From Pseudomonadota bacterium (lineage in GTDB: Bacteria; Pseudomonadota; Gammaproteobacteria; Steroidobacterales; JBCBZW01): a stretch of DNA of 64,000 nt. The translations under genes and the position numbers were made by a program. Positions 55,244 through 63,797 of this stretch are shown here, piece by piece. The stretch lies in contig JBCCWS010000003.1 in NCBI GenBank assembly GCA_039193195.1, positions 186,001-250,000 of the forward strand. Reading direction: 5' to 3'. The notes under the pieces were generated by a model that saw only the letters and a program-made list of their open reading frames with translations, had not been told where the DNA came from and did no database searches. How positions within the stretch are numbered: position 1 is the first letter of the stretch; every line of letters starts with the position of its first letter.

Positions 55244-55567
55244 TTATGTCGAACGGCCGTAGAGAATAGTGGGTGGCGGCGAGTGCGGTCGCGGGCCTGG
55301 TTCTCCTTTCCCGGTAGGCATTGGTATGCCGCGAGGAAACGCCTCACCCCGACCGCAGCGCGTAATCGATGGGATCGCTCGCCCTAGTGGACCACTGGAA
55401 AGGGATCCTATTGGCCCTTCAGCGACCGCTCTTCGACCTCCTAAGGTCGGGCACGAGCGCAATCGCGAGTTGCAACCAACTCGCTCGTTTGTCGGGGCTC
55501 GCCCAGCCATGCCCCGATCTGAGTGCGGGCCGCGACGAGCCAGTACTCCCAGGATCGAGGTGATCTC
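55244..55567. other. 324-bp divergent intergenic region
   Basis: No gene, repeat or convincing promoter found. It lies between the leftward TPR-sulfotransferase gene and the rightward exoprotein gene at 55568, and must hold promoters for both. Frames crossing it have a non-coding look. Confidence 0.5.
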
Positions 55568-56242
55568 ATGACCCTACGCCACCTATGGATTCTCCAAGCC
55601 CTTTGCGCCGTGCTGCTGCCAAGCACAGCGCTCGCCAGCCCCATCCCCCTGCTTAGCCCCGCTTGCGAGGCTGCCTTGGCCCTGAGCGCCGCACCCGAGC
55701 ACCTGCGAGCGCAGGCGGGAGTTTGGGTGCTCACAGATAAGGGATTTCACGAGGCCCGAAAGACTCGAAACCACTTCACCTGTGTGGTGAACCGCGACGA
55801 TCCACGCGTCCTGAAGCCCACCTGCTACGACGCGGAGGGCACCCGCACCATCCTGCCGAAGGTGCGCTGGATCGGCGAGGCACTCCTGGCCGGTCGATCA
55901 ATGCAGGACATTCGGGAAGAAGTGCGCGCGGGCTTCGCCAGTGGGCGCTTCGAGCGCGTCGAACGCCCGGGCGTGGCCTATATGCTGAGTCGCTACAACC
56001 GTCCGGTGAATCGGCAAACGGGCTCGCTCGGGTTCTTCCCGCCCCACGTGATGTTCTACGCCCCGGACCTTACCAACGCGGACATCGGCCACGACATGCG
56101 CTTTCACAACCCGGCGCAACCGCTGCCGATGATCGCCTACGGCGGTCCCCACGGTTACATGCTCATGATCAGCAGCGACGGTCAGCCCCGCGCGCGCAGC
56201 GACCTCGACGCCTCCTGCCCGGACTGGGTGTTCGACGAATGA
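55568..56242 (+). CDS. Exported protein of unknown function
   Basis: 224 residues from the ATG at 55568, with GAGGTGA eight bases upstream. A signal peptide (MTLRHLWILQALCAVLLPST, cut near LAS) leads to a mature protein of about 200 residues with four Cys. Notable segments are KTRNHFTCVVNRDDPRVLKP, GPHGYMLMISSD and a C-terminal CPDWVFDE. FFPPHVMFYAPDLTNADIG and GHDMRFHNPA suggest a conserved His-containing pocket, possibly metal-binding. I do not recognise a family. The following DUF885 gene starts 88 bp later on the same strand. Probably periplasmic. Confidence 0.72.
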   Translation: MTLRHLWILQALCAVLLPSTALASPIPLLSPACEAALALSAAPEHLRAQAGVWVLTDKGFHEARKTRNHFTCVVNRDDPRVLKPTCYDAEGTRTILPKVRWIGEALLAGRSMQDIREEVRAGFASGRFERVERPGVAYMLSRYNRPVNRQTGSLGFFPPHVMFYAPDLTNADIGHDMRFHNPAQPLPMIAYGGPHGYMLMISSDGQPRARSDLDASCPDWVFDE

Positions 56243-56330
56243 GCGGCTGACCACCTATCGCCTTGCCAGGGGGAGCAGTGGCTGGTAGAGCTGCCAGCAC
56301 CACCTCACTGCCGTCGCTGGAGATCACCCC

Positions 56331-58139
56331 TTGTCTCAACCGCTAGCCCGCTGGTCCCCAATCGCGCTGTTTTCGCTGCTGAGCGCTGCCCTGTGCGACG
56401 CCTCCCTAGCGCAGGACGCGCGAGGCCAATCGCCCGAACCTAGGCCGAGCCCCGTAGAGGTCATCGTCGAGCGCTACCTCGAGAGCTGGTTCGAGACCTT
56501 CCCGATCCGCTCTACGAGCGCCGGTCGCCACGACCGCGACGGCGAACTGGACCGCCTCGACCGCGAGAGCCGCGCGGCGTGGGTCGCCGTCAATCGCCGC
56601 ACGGGAGCGGCGCTGGACGCTCTGCTCGCTGACCCGGAGCGACTCTCCTTCGACGACCGCGAGGACGCGAAGCTGCTGCGCCGGCGCATCGAGCGGGTGC
56701 TATTCGATTGGGTGGATCAGCGCGAACCCGAGCGCAACCCGCTGTTCTGGTCGGGCCGAATGGCCAACGCGGTGGTGTTCCTGACCGTACGCGAGGATCG
56801 TCCCGCCAACGAACGGCTCGCGGCAGCAAGCGCGCGGGCGCGCCAGATGCCGCGCCTGGTTGCCGCTGCGCGCTCGGCACTCGGCACCCGCCCCGAGGAG
56901 ATCCCGCCAGAGTGGCTAGCGGCGGCAACCGCTCAGACCCGACGAGCCGCTGATTTCTACGCCGATGGACTCGCCCGCGTCGCTGCCGCCCAGGCCCCTG
57001 CACTGGAGGACGAGGCACGCCGCGCCGGCATCACGGCCACGGGCGCCCTTACCTACTTCGCCAACTACTTGGACTCCCTGAGCGACGTCGCGAACGGCAG
57101 CGTGCGCCTCGGCACGCAGGCCTACGCCCACAAGCTCGCCCTGTTTTCCGACCGCAGCACCCCGCCCGCACAGGTGCTGGCACGAGCCGAAGCGGCCTTG
57201 GTGGCCAAGCGCGAGGAGACGGCCGCCTACGGCCGCAGCGTGTGGCCGCAGCTGATGGAAGGCGTGCCACCGGCCGATGACATCGAGGTGGTACGCGCCT
57301 TGTTCCGCCGCGTGGGTGATGATCATGCCAGTACTGTCGAGGAGTTCGTCGACGACTTCATTGGACTTCTGGAAGAGAGTGAGCAATGGGTGCGCGAGCG
57401 CGAGCTAATCACCCTCCCTGACCCTCTGACCGTGGCGACGCGCCGCTCGCCTGACTACTTCGCCGGTCAGGGCGTGGGCGGCGTGTACGCGGCAGGACCC
57501 TACGCACCGGACGCGGATACTCTGTTCTACCTACCCACGCCGCCGCCACAGCTCAGCGATGCCCAGCGCGAGGCCTTCTTCCGCGACTTCAACGATCACT
57601 TCAACCGCATGATTACGCCCCACGAGATGATTCCCGGTCACTACCTCCAGCTGAAGATTGCCGCCCAACAGGAGCGTAAGGTAAGAGCACTATTTGGCGA
57701 TGGCGTGTACGTGGAGGGGTGGGGCACCTTCAGCGAACGCCTGATGCTCGATGAAGGCTGGGGCGACCCCCTGGACCGCCTGGCCCATCTGAAGAAGCAG
57801 ATTGAGAACATCGCGCGCACGATCATCGATATCCGAGTCCACACCAGCGACGTCACCCGCGACGAGGCGGTTAAGTTCGTGCAGGAGCAAGCGCTGCAGG
57901 AGGCGCACTTTGCCGGCAACATGTGGAACCGCGCGATCACCACGAGCCCGCAGCTCACCAGCTATTGGCTAGGCTACGAGCAGCATCAGGCACTGTTCCG
58001 CGAGGTACGCGAGGCCTTCGGCGAACGCTTCGTACTGCGCGAGTACCTCGATGCGGTGGTAGCCCACGGCGGCCTGCCCGTCAGCGCTTACCGCGAGCTG
58101 TTGCTCGGCCCACTCGTGCCGCCGAGCGGTACTCAGTAG
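56331..58139 (+). CDS. DUF885 family, exported peptidase-like protein (second copy)
   Basis: 602 residues from a TTG at 56331; TGGAGA lies nine bases upstream, and no ATG fits better. A signal peptide (SPIALFSLLSAALCDASLA) precedes the helical DUF885 domain. PHEMIPGHYLQLKIA puts the metal-binding-type pair at His431-Glu432 with His437, and YVEGWGTFSERLMLDEGW follows. The C-terminal part, SYWLGYEQHQALFREVREAF, is typical. The domain is conserved throughout. DUF885 proteins look like gluzincin-type zinc peptidases but are poorly tested. Its stop overlaps by 7 bp the stop of the convergent gene at 58133. Confidence 0.9.
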   Translation: MSQPLARWSPIALFSLLSAALCDASLAQDARGQSPEPRPSPVEVIVERYLESWFETFPIRSTSAGRHDRDGELDRLDRESRAAWVAVNRRTGAALDALLADPERLSFDDREDAKLLRRRIERVLFDWVDQREPERNPLFWSGRMANAVVFLTVREDRPANERLAAASARARQMPRLVAAARSALGTRPEEIPPEWLAAATAQTRRAADFYADGLARVAAAQAPALEDEARRAGITATGALTYFANYLDSLSDVANGSVRLGTQAYAHKLALFSDRSTPPAQVLARAEAALVAKREETAAYGRSVWPQLMEGVPPADDIEVVRALFRRVGDDHASTVEEFVDDFIGLLEESEQWVRERELITLPDPLTVATRRSPDYFAGQGVGGVYAAGPYAPDADTLFYLPTPPPQLSDAQREAFFRDFNDHFNRMITPHEMIPGHYLQLKIAAQQERKVRALFGDGVYVEGWGTFSERLMLDEGWGDPLDRLAHLKKQIENIARTIIDIRVHTSDVTRDEAVKFVQEQALQEAHFAGNMWNRAITTSPQLTSYWLGYEQHQALFREVREAFGERFVLREYLDAVVAHGGLPVSAYRELLLGPLVPPSGTQ

Positions 58140-58600
58140 AACTGTAGATCCGATGCGTAGCGGAGCTCGTAGCCGAGCTCGATAAGCTCCTGCTCCAGCT
58201 GATCAAGGGCCGCTGGCGGGATGAACAGGTAGGTACCGTTTGCCGGTGTCGACTCTAGAATGGCCACGCGCTCGACGACGTCGAGCACCAGCATGTCGAG
58301 GTAGTTCGACATCTCCTGCTGTAGCCACATGGGGTAATCCCCCTCCACGTAACCTGGCAGCAGCTCAGGGTTGAATGGAGCATTCGGAGCCGGCAGTCCC
58401 TTCATGCTGGCGCCGTGTTGCACCATGTAGCCCATGATGGCGACGTATTCTCCCGGCGGCAGTGCGACCCGAAACTCGGCCCAAGTTCGCGAGCTGTTGA
58501 TCGCGTCGTGGATGCGCGCCACGTAGCGCGCCAGACGCGGAGGCGCTAAGACGATGCCGCCGTTGGCGGGGGATTCGCGATAGAGCAATAGTTGGGTCAT
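58133..58600 (-). CDS. Small cytoplasmic protein of unknown function
   Basis: 155 residues from the ATG at 58600 (MTQLLLYRESPANGG); an earlier start at 58666 adds 22 low-complexity residues. It has no signal peptide or membrane helix. Conserved-looking segments are LPPGEYVAIMGYMVQHGASM, GDYPMWLQQEMSNYLDMLVL and a Leu-rich C-terminal helix before ELRYASDLQFY. I do not recognise the family. The gene overlaps the end of the convergent DUF885 gene by 7 bp and is divergent from the DUF485-actP pair. Confidence 0.68.
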   Translation of the reverse strand: MTQLLLYRESPANGGIVLAPPRLARYVARIHDAINSSRTWAEFRVALPPGEYVAIMGYMVQHGASMKGLPAPNAPFNPELLPGYVEGDYPMWLQQEMSNYLDMLVLDVVERVAILESTPANGTYLFIPPAALDQLEQELIELGYELRYASDLQFY

Positions 58601-58766
58601 CGACTGAGACTGAGCGTTGGAGCTATCGCTTGATGGTGCATCGAATAGGCGCGACGGGCAACGCACGCGGTGTATTCCCCGGCGACCTGCACACCGGTGG
58701 TTGGATCAGCCCGCGCGAATTGGTCAGAATGCCGGCCCCAGGTTACTCGATGGAGCGCGACCCGCG

Positions 58767-59084
58767 ATGCCCCCAACGCAGCCAACGCCCGACTTGCATG
58801 CGGTGCGCAAAGATCCGCGCTTCCGTGAATTGGTACAAAAGCGACGGGCCCTCAGCGCGCGCTTGACACTGATCATGTTCGCGATCTACTTCGGCTTCGT
58901 GCTGGTGGTGGCGTTCGCCCCCAGCGTCTTCGCCATCCGTCTCGGCAGCGGGGTCATGACCCTAGGTATTCCCGTGGGCCTCGCGGTCATATCGGCAGCC
59001 TTCGTTCTAACTGGCGTGTACGTGGCACGGGCCAACGCCGAGTTCGATCAACTCACGCGCGCCATACACAAGGTGCGCCCGTGA
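58767..59084 (+). CDS. DUF485 inner-membrane protein (YjcH-like)
   Basis: 105 residues from the ATG at 58767. The N-terminal [20 protein letters not shown] motif and two transmembrane helices ([20 protein letters not shown] and [20 protein letters not shown]), then [12 protein letters not shown], match DUF485/YjcH. These small proteins are nearly always encoded directly upstream of actP and are thought to help the acetate symporter. Here the stop overlaps the GTG of actP (GTGA). GGAG lies upstream of the start. Confidence 0.92.
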   Translation: MPPTQPTPDLHAVRKDPRFRELVQKRRALSARLTLIMFAIYFGFVLVVAFAPSVFAIRLGSGVMTLGIPVGLAVISAAFVLTGVYVARANAEFDQLTRAIHKVRP

Positions 59085-60763
59085 TACCTAACCTGCAAAG
59101 GCCGCTTACGCGGTTCGGCCTTCTGCTTGCACTGATCGCCTTGGGCACGAGCCCGATCGCGGCCTACGCTGCGGAGCTTGCGGTGGATGGCGAGCGCCAG
59201 CCGGTTAACGTGGCCGCCATTGCGATGTTTCTCGCCTTCGTGCTCTTTACCCTTGGCATCACATACTGGGCCGCTCGCCAAACCAAATCGGCGGCGGCCT
59301 TCTACTCGGCCGGCGGCGGCATCACAGGGTTCCAGAACGGGCTCGCGATCGCTGGGGATTACATGTCCGCCGCCTCGTTCCTCGGTATCTCCGGCTTGGT
59401 GTACGCCTCCGGCTTCGACGGGCTGATCTACTCCATCGGCTTTCTCGTCGGCTGGCCGGTGATCCTGTTTCTCATCGCCGAGCCCTTGCGCAACCTCGGC
59501 AAGTACACCTTCGCCGACGTCGCCTCCTTTCGCCTGCGCCAGGCGGAGATCCGCGTGTTCGCGGCCGCAGGCTCGCTAGCCACCGTCGCCCTCTACCTGA
59601 TCGCGCAGATGGTGGGTGCGGGCAAGCTCATCGAACTGCTCTTCGGCTTGCCGTACGCATACGCGGTAGTCGTGGTCGGGGTGTTGATGGTGATCTACGT
59701 GACCTTTGGCGGCATGATCGCTACCACCTGGGTGCAGGTTGTGAAGGCGTGCTTGCTGCTCTCAGGGGCCACGTTCATGGCCGTGGCCGTGCTCTGGCAG
59801 TTTGGCTTCTCACCGGAAGCGCTGTTCGCGGAGGCGGTCAACATTCATGAGAAAGGCCAGGCCATCATGGAGCCGGGCGGCCTGGTCTCAGATCCCATCT
59901 CGGCGATCTCCCTTGGCATCGCCCTCATGTTCGGCACCGCGGGCCTTCCGCACATTCTGATGCGCTTCTTCACCGTAGGCGATGCCAAGCAGGCGCGGCG
60001 CTCAGTGTTCTACGCCACGGGCTTCATCGGGTATTTCTACATCCTCACCTTCGTCATTGGATTCGGTGCCATCGTGCTGGTGATGGGCAACCCACAGTAC
60101 TTCGACGCGAACGGCCTGATCGGCGGCACCAACATGGCCGCCATCCACCTGAGCGATGCGGTGGGCGGCTCCCTGTTCCTGGGCTTCATCTCCGCCGTGG
60201 CCTTCGCCACCATCCTCGCCGTGGTCTCAGGCCTAACCCTCGCTGGCGCCTCCGCGATTAGCCACGATCTCTATGCCTCCGTGATCAAGCGCGGCCAGGC
60301 GGATGAAAGAGAAGAAGTGCGCGTGTCACGCATCGCCACGGTGGTCCTCGGCTTCGTGGCCATCGGCCTGGGCATACTCTTTGAGCAGCAGAACATCGCC
60401 TTCATGGTCGGACTCGCCTTCGCCATCGCAGCCTCCGCGAACTTCCCGATCCTCTTTCTCTCAATGTTCTGGTCAAGGCTCACCACCCGCGGCGCCCTCA
60501 TCGGCGGGGTCACCGGCTTGGCGACCGCCCTCGCCCTAGTGATCCTCGGGCCAACGGTGTGGGTGTCCGTGCTCGGCTTCGATGAGCCTGTCTTCCCCTA
60601 TCGCTACCCGGGGCTGTTCTCCGTGTCGGCAGCCTTCCTGGTCACCTGGCTGGGGTCGATTACGGACCACTCCGAACGGGCGGCAACGGATCGGGCCGGA
60701 TTCGAGGATCAGTTCGTGCGGGCACAGACCGGCATCGGCGCCTCGGGGGCATCGGAGCACTGA
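59081..60763 (+). CDS. actP: Cation/acetate symporter
   Basis: 560 residues from a GTG at 59081 overlapping the DUF485 stop. A leader peptide-like first helix and about thirteen transmembrane segments fit the solute:sodium symporter family. Marks: [57 protein letters not shown] and the [20 protein letters not shown] loop are those of ActP/YjcG. It takes up acetate and other short carboxylates with Na+ or H+. No acs gene lies in the window. The C-terminal tail is soluble. Confidence 0.95.
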   Translation: MIPNLQRPLTRFGLLLALIALGTSPIAAYAAELAVDGERQPVNVAAIAMFLAFVLFTLGITYWAARQTKSAAAFYSAGGGITGFQNGLAIAGDYMSAASFLGISGLVYASGFDGLIYSIGFLVGWPVILFLIAEPLRNLGKYTFADVASFRLRQAEIRVFAAAGSLATVALYLIAQMVGAGKLIELLFGLPYAYAVVVVGVLMVIYVTFGGMIATTWVQVVKACLLLSGATFMAVAVLWQFGFSPEALFAEAVNIHEKGQAIMEPGGLVSDPISAISLGIALMFGTAGLPHILMRFFTVGDAKQARRSVFYATGFIGYFYILTFVIGFGAIVLVMGNPQYFDANGLIGGTNMAAIHLSDAVGGSLFLGFISAVAFATILAVVSGLTLAGASAISHDLYASVIKRGQADEREEVRVSRIATVVLGFVAIGLGILFEQQNIAFMVGLAFAIAASANFPILFLSMFWSRLTTRGALIGGVTGLATALALVILGPTVWVSVLGFDEPVFPYRYPGLFSVSAAFLVTWLGSITDHSERAATDRAGFEDQFVRAQTGIGASGASEH

Positions 60764-60868
60764 GATATCCGCGGAGCCTGAGCAACCATTCCCCCACGGC
60801 CCGCATCGCCGTGCATGGCGCCTGGCAGGTCGCTACGATGCTGACGAATTCTGGCTGCAACGGGACCC

Positions 60869-61588
60869 ATGAGCGACATCGGAACGACGAACAGGAACAT
60901 CTCTGAGCGCCACGCTGCCCCGACGGGGCTTGGCGCGGAAGCGGCCCGCTACAGCGTAGCCGAGGAGGTGGCCAACAGCCTTACCCACGGCCTGGGGCTG
61001 CTGCTTGGGATCGCGGCACTGGTGTTACTCGTGGTGTTCGCCGCGCGCTTCGCCACGGCCACCGCCGTGGTCGCCGCAAGCATCTACGGCGCCACCATCA
61101 TCGTCTTGTACGGCACCTCCACCCTCTACCACGCCTTACCCAAGGGGTCGGCAAAGCGTGTATTCGAGGTGCTCGACCATTCGGCCATCTTCCTGCTCAT
61201 CGCGGGCACCTACACGCCCTATGCTTTGGTGAAGGTGCCGGGCGCCTGGGGCTGGTCGATCTTCGGGATAATCTGGGGCCTCGCGGTGCTCGGCATCACC
61301 CTAGAAGCGGTACTGCGCAGCCGTGGACGTACGGTGCAGCTCGGCCTGTACCTGGTGATGGGCTGGTTAGTCCTCATCGTGATCAAGCCGTTGATCGCTG
61401 CCATGCCCACCGCCGGCATGGTGCTACTCGCGGCGGGCGGAGTGTTCTACACGCTAGGCGTCGTGTTCTACCTGTGGCACTCCCTGCGCTTTCATCACGC
61501 CATCTGGCACGTGCTGGTGCTGGCAGGCAGCCTTTGCCACGTCTTCTCCGTGCTGCTCTACGTGGTGGGGCCCTACGCAGCACCTTAG
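60869..61588 (+). CDS. Hemolysin III / PAQR-family membrane protein
   Basis: 239 residues from the ATG at 60869, seven predicted transmembrane helices. EEVANSLTHGLGLLLGIAAL, STLYHALPKGSAKRVFEVLD, HSAIFLLIAGTYTPYAL and the terminal FHHAIWHVLVLAGSLCHVFS hold the conserved His/Asp/Ser set that binds zinc in adiponectin-receptor-like PAQR proteins. Bacterial HlyIII members are called hemolysins by tradition, but most probably act in membrane lipid homeostasis. The N-terminal tail of 30 residues is hydrophilic. It is followed by a converging gene across 146 bp with inverted repeats. Confidence 0.93.
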   Translation: MSDIGTTNRNISERHAAPTGLGAEAARYSVAEEVANSLTHGLGLLLGIAALVLLVVFAARFATATAVVAASIYGATIIVLYGTSTLYHALPKGSAKRVFEVLDHSAIFLLIAGTYTPYALVKVPGAWGWSIFGIIWGLAVLGITLEAVLRSRGRTVQLGLYLVMGWLVLIVIKPLIAAMPTAGMVLLAAGGVFYTLGVVFYLWHSLRFHHAIWHVLVLAGSLCHVFSVLLYVVGPYAAP

Positions 61589-61673
61589 GAGCGTCGCTGC
61601 CAGCCGAGCCCTCACGCGCGGCTGAGCGCCTGCCCGGACCTACTGAGCCTGGCGATGCGCTGCGCCTAAGGTT

Positions 61674-61735
61674 AGCTGGCGCGATTCAGCGCGGCGTCGG
61701 CCGACGCCCTCCGCGAACCTTCAGGTGCGCCAGCT
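61674..61735. terminator. Nested inverted repeats between converging genes
   Basis: Outer arms AGCTGGCGC (61674-61682) and GCGCCAGCT (61727-61735) enclose a perfect 16-base palindrome GGCGTCGG/CCGACGCC (61693-61708). They lie between the HlyIII stop (61588) and the stop of the repeat-protein gene (61735), with no T-run. A two-way 3'-end structure is likely by position. Confidence 0.5.
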
Positions 61736-63525
61736 CAGGGGCGAGCGTCGTCCGGCGCTTGGGCGGCGCCGGGTTCACGCATCAGCTTGGCCGCTTGGGC
61801 GACCCATTCATCACGCTCGATTCGGCCCTGGAAGACCTCCAGCAGTGAGTCCACAAAGGCCACATCGCGTGGACTCCAGGCTGCGATCTGCCAGAAGTAG
61901 AAGACCCCCTGCCCGTGCAAGAGCTTCTCCAGCACCGGGCCCACGCCAGAGATGCGTTGAAGCTCATCCGGTGCCCCAAAGTCGGCCGCGGTCAGCAGGC
62001 GGGCCTCGGCGCGGGCTGCCTCTTCTTCCCGCGGAGCTTGCGCTGCGGGCTGGCAACGCTCAACGATCAGTTCTCGTAGCTGTCCAAGAGCGTCGCTGAG
62101 ATCCGGCACCTCGGGGAAGGTCGTCGGCAGCGCATCCACCCGCGCCTGAAGCGCCGCCAGCGGTGCTTCCCAGCGACTGGGCAAGGCGTCGGTCACCTCT
62201 TTATGGGCAGCTAGTGAGGCGAGGACAGGCGATAGATCAATGGACTCCGCGGGTGGCGGCAAGGCATCGACCGCCTGCGACAGGGCCTCGATCTGCCGCT
62301 GCAGCCCCAGCACATCCACCGCAGGGGGAATCGGTAGGCTTCGAAGCGCCGTATCGAGGCGAGAGAATTCTTCGAAGACAGCGCTCAGATCCACCTCCAG
62401 AGGCGCGGGGAGCGCTTCGATTAGAGCGATGGAACGTTGCACTTCCCCATGCAAGGGCTGCAGATCGACGCGCTGCGGGGCGGGCAGGGCCTCGACCAGC
62501 TGAGTGACGCGCTCGATGGCCGCGCGGATCGGGCCGAGATCGACCTCCGTGGGGGCGGGCAGGTCCTGAACCAGGGCAGCGACTCGGTCGATGGCACCCT
62601 TCATTGGCGCGAGATCGACCCGGTCCGGGGTGGGCAGAGCGGCCACTAAGCTCGCCACCCGCTCGACGTCAGCATGCACTGGCGACAGGTCGAGCCTCTC
62701 TGGCGCCGGCAGGGCCGCTACCAGGGCCGCGACTCGATCGATGCCACTGCGCACCGGAGCGAGATCGACGTGTTCGGGCGCAGGCAGCGCGGCGATCAAC
62801 TCGCCCACATGCTCGATGGCGCTATGTAGCGGAGCCAACTCCACAGCTGGCGGCACGGGGATTGCCTCAACTTGCGCGGAGACGGCGTCGAGCGCCGCGC
62901 CAAGGGGCCGCAGGTCCACCTCCTTCGGTGCCGGCAACGCACGGATCTGCGCCGACAGCGATGCGATCGCCTCGTGCACCGACGACAGATCCACCGGCTC
63001 GGGCGCCGGCAGCGACGCCACCTGCTCGCACAAGGCATCCAGCGCACCTTGCAGCGGTGTCAGGTTGGTGGCCGGCGGCGGCACGGGCAAGGCGGCGACC
63101 CGCGCATCCAAGGCGAGCAGAGACTTCTCAAGCGGCGCCACCGTGGGCGCCAGGCGCTGCTCCACTTCGTCGACGCGGGTGCGCAAGGCACTGACATGTG
63201 TCTCGATCGGTGCGAGGGCTGGCCGCAGCTGATCGACTTGCTGGCGCAGCTCGCCAACGCCATCCTCGAGCGGAGCGAGATCGACGCTAGGCAACAGCGG
63301 CGTCAAGCGATTGACCAACGTGCTTGCTACGCTCTGCTCCAAGGCCTTCAGCTGACTCTGCAACTCACCGACCAGGCGCCCCCTGTCGGCCAAGGCCTCG
63401 GTGAGCTGCGCGTGATGCTCCGTGTAATCCACGAAGCGACGGCGGCACCACCAGTAGCCGAGCACGAACGCGATAATGGCGATCAGCAGGTATATCAGGG
63501 TGAACTTGGCAAGTAGGTAGATCAT
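61735..63525 (-). CDS. Single-pass membrane protein with ~12 tandem 25-residue repeats and HhH domain
   Basis: 596 residues. Residues 7-25 form one transmembrane helix (FTLIYLLIAIIAFVLGYWW) followed by a basic CRRR. Residues 35-145 are coiled-coil-like. From about 146 to 448 the sequence repeats with a 25-residue period and consensus LPAPxxVDLxPhxxAIxRVxxLVxA, about twelve units, the first and last 26 residues long. The C-terminus (about 505-585) is a helix-hairpin-helix-type domain (LQRISGVGPVLEKLLHGQG, YFWQIAAWSPRDVAFVDSLL, GRIERDEWVAQAAKL). That domain also occurs fused to some NADH dehydrogenase and ribosomal L21 proteins. Function unknown; it may span or measure the cytoplasm beneath the membrane. 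The next gene upstream on the same strand encodes an OmpA domain. Confidence 0.88.
   Translation of the reverse strand: MIYLLAKFTLIYLLIAIIAFVLGYWWCRRRFVDYTEHHAQLTEALADRGRLVGELQSQLKALEQSVASTLVNRLTPLLPSVDLAPLEDGVGELRQQVDQLRPALAPIETHVSALRTRVDEVEQRLAPTVAPLEKSLLALDARVAALPVPPPATNLTPLQGALDALCEQVASLPAPEPVDLSSVHEAIASLSAQIRALPAPKEVDLRPLGAALDAVSAQVEAIPVPPAVELAPLHSAIEHVGELIAALPAPEHVDLAPVRSGIDRVAALVAALPAPERLDLSPVHADVERVASLVAALPTPDRVDLAPMKGAIDRVAALVQDLPAPTEVDLGPIRAAIERVTQLVEALPAPQRVDLQPLHGEVQRSIALIEALPAPLEVDLSAVFEEFSRLDTALRSLPIPPAVDVLGLQRQIEALSQAVDALPPPAESIDLSPVLASLAAHKEVTDALPSRWEAPLAALQARVDALPTTFPEVPDLSDALGQLRELIVERCQPAAQAPREEEAARAEARLLTAADFGAPDELQRISGVGPVLEKLLHGQGVFYFWQIAAWSPRDVAFVDSLLEVFQGRIERDEWVAQAAKLMREPGAAQAPDDARP
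62185..63090 (-). repeat. Tandem 75-bp coding repeats (25-residue units)
   Basis: About twelve in-frame units inside the membrane repeat gene. The units differ at many third positions but keep the same residues (LPAP, VDL, AI, LV), so the array is old and kept by selection on protein. The 75-bp period contains no palindromic repeat plus variable spacer pattern, so it is not a CRISPR array. Confidence 0.85.
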
Positions 63526-63797
63526 CTCGTTCGCATCCTCTTAGGGCGTGCTAGTGGGCCGCGTGGTAAATAATGTTGCGCGCAGTGGTCGTAGGGGCAG
63601 CGGCAGCAAGGCGCGTCGCGCAGCCAATGGCGTCGCATTGGCAAGCGATGCAACGCCGCGGACGCTGCCCCCGGGGCAGACCCCGAGGGCGAGTAGCACG
63701 GGCGCCATCGCGGCGTTGGTCCAATGCAGCCATAGCTCGGCTATGGCTGCAGTCGACCACCTTGCCCTGGCGCCCGTGCTACTCGCTGAGCGTCACC
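63526..63797. other. 272-bp intergenic region filled with inverted repeats
   Basis: The region runs from the start of the membrane repeat gene to the stop of the OmpA-domain gene; both read leftward. No gene is supported. It contains the nested inverted repeat at 63689-63786 and several smaller hairpins to its left: CTGCCCC/GGGGCAG at 63665-63679, and CCAATG/CATTGG plus GCGTCGCAT/ATGCAACGC (one mismatch) at about 63622-63660. Confidence 0.6.
63689..63786. repeat. Nested inverted-repeat (cruciform) element
   Basis: Arms GCGAGTAGCACGGGCGCCA (63689-63707) and its exact reverse complement (63768-63786) enclose a second stem TGGTC/GACCA (63717-63721 and 63755-63759). Within that lies a third perfect stem TGCAGCCATAG/CTATGGCTGCA (63725-63735 and 63741-63751) with loop CTCGG. 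Such a three-level hairpin of 98 bp looks like a palindromic repeat element or a very stable 3' structure of the OmpA gene, whose stop lies 12 bp away. No transposase is present. Confidence 0.75.

Noticed and set aside
62185-63090. 75-bp periodic repeats as a possible CRISPR array
   Set aside because: The repeats are in frame, diverge at third codon positions and encode a conserved 25-residue unit; no cas genes are nearby.
63689-63786. Nested inverted repeat as an integron attC site
   Set aside because: The required conserved core sites at the ends (GTTRRRY and its partner) are not present, and no integrase is in the window.
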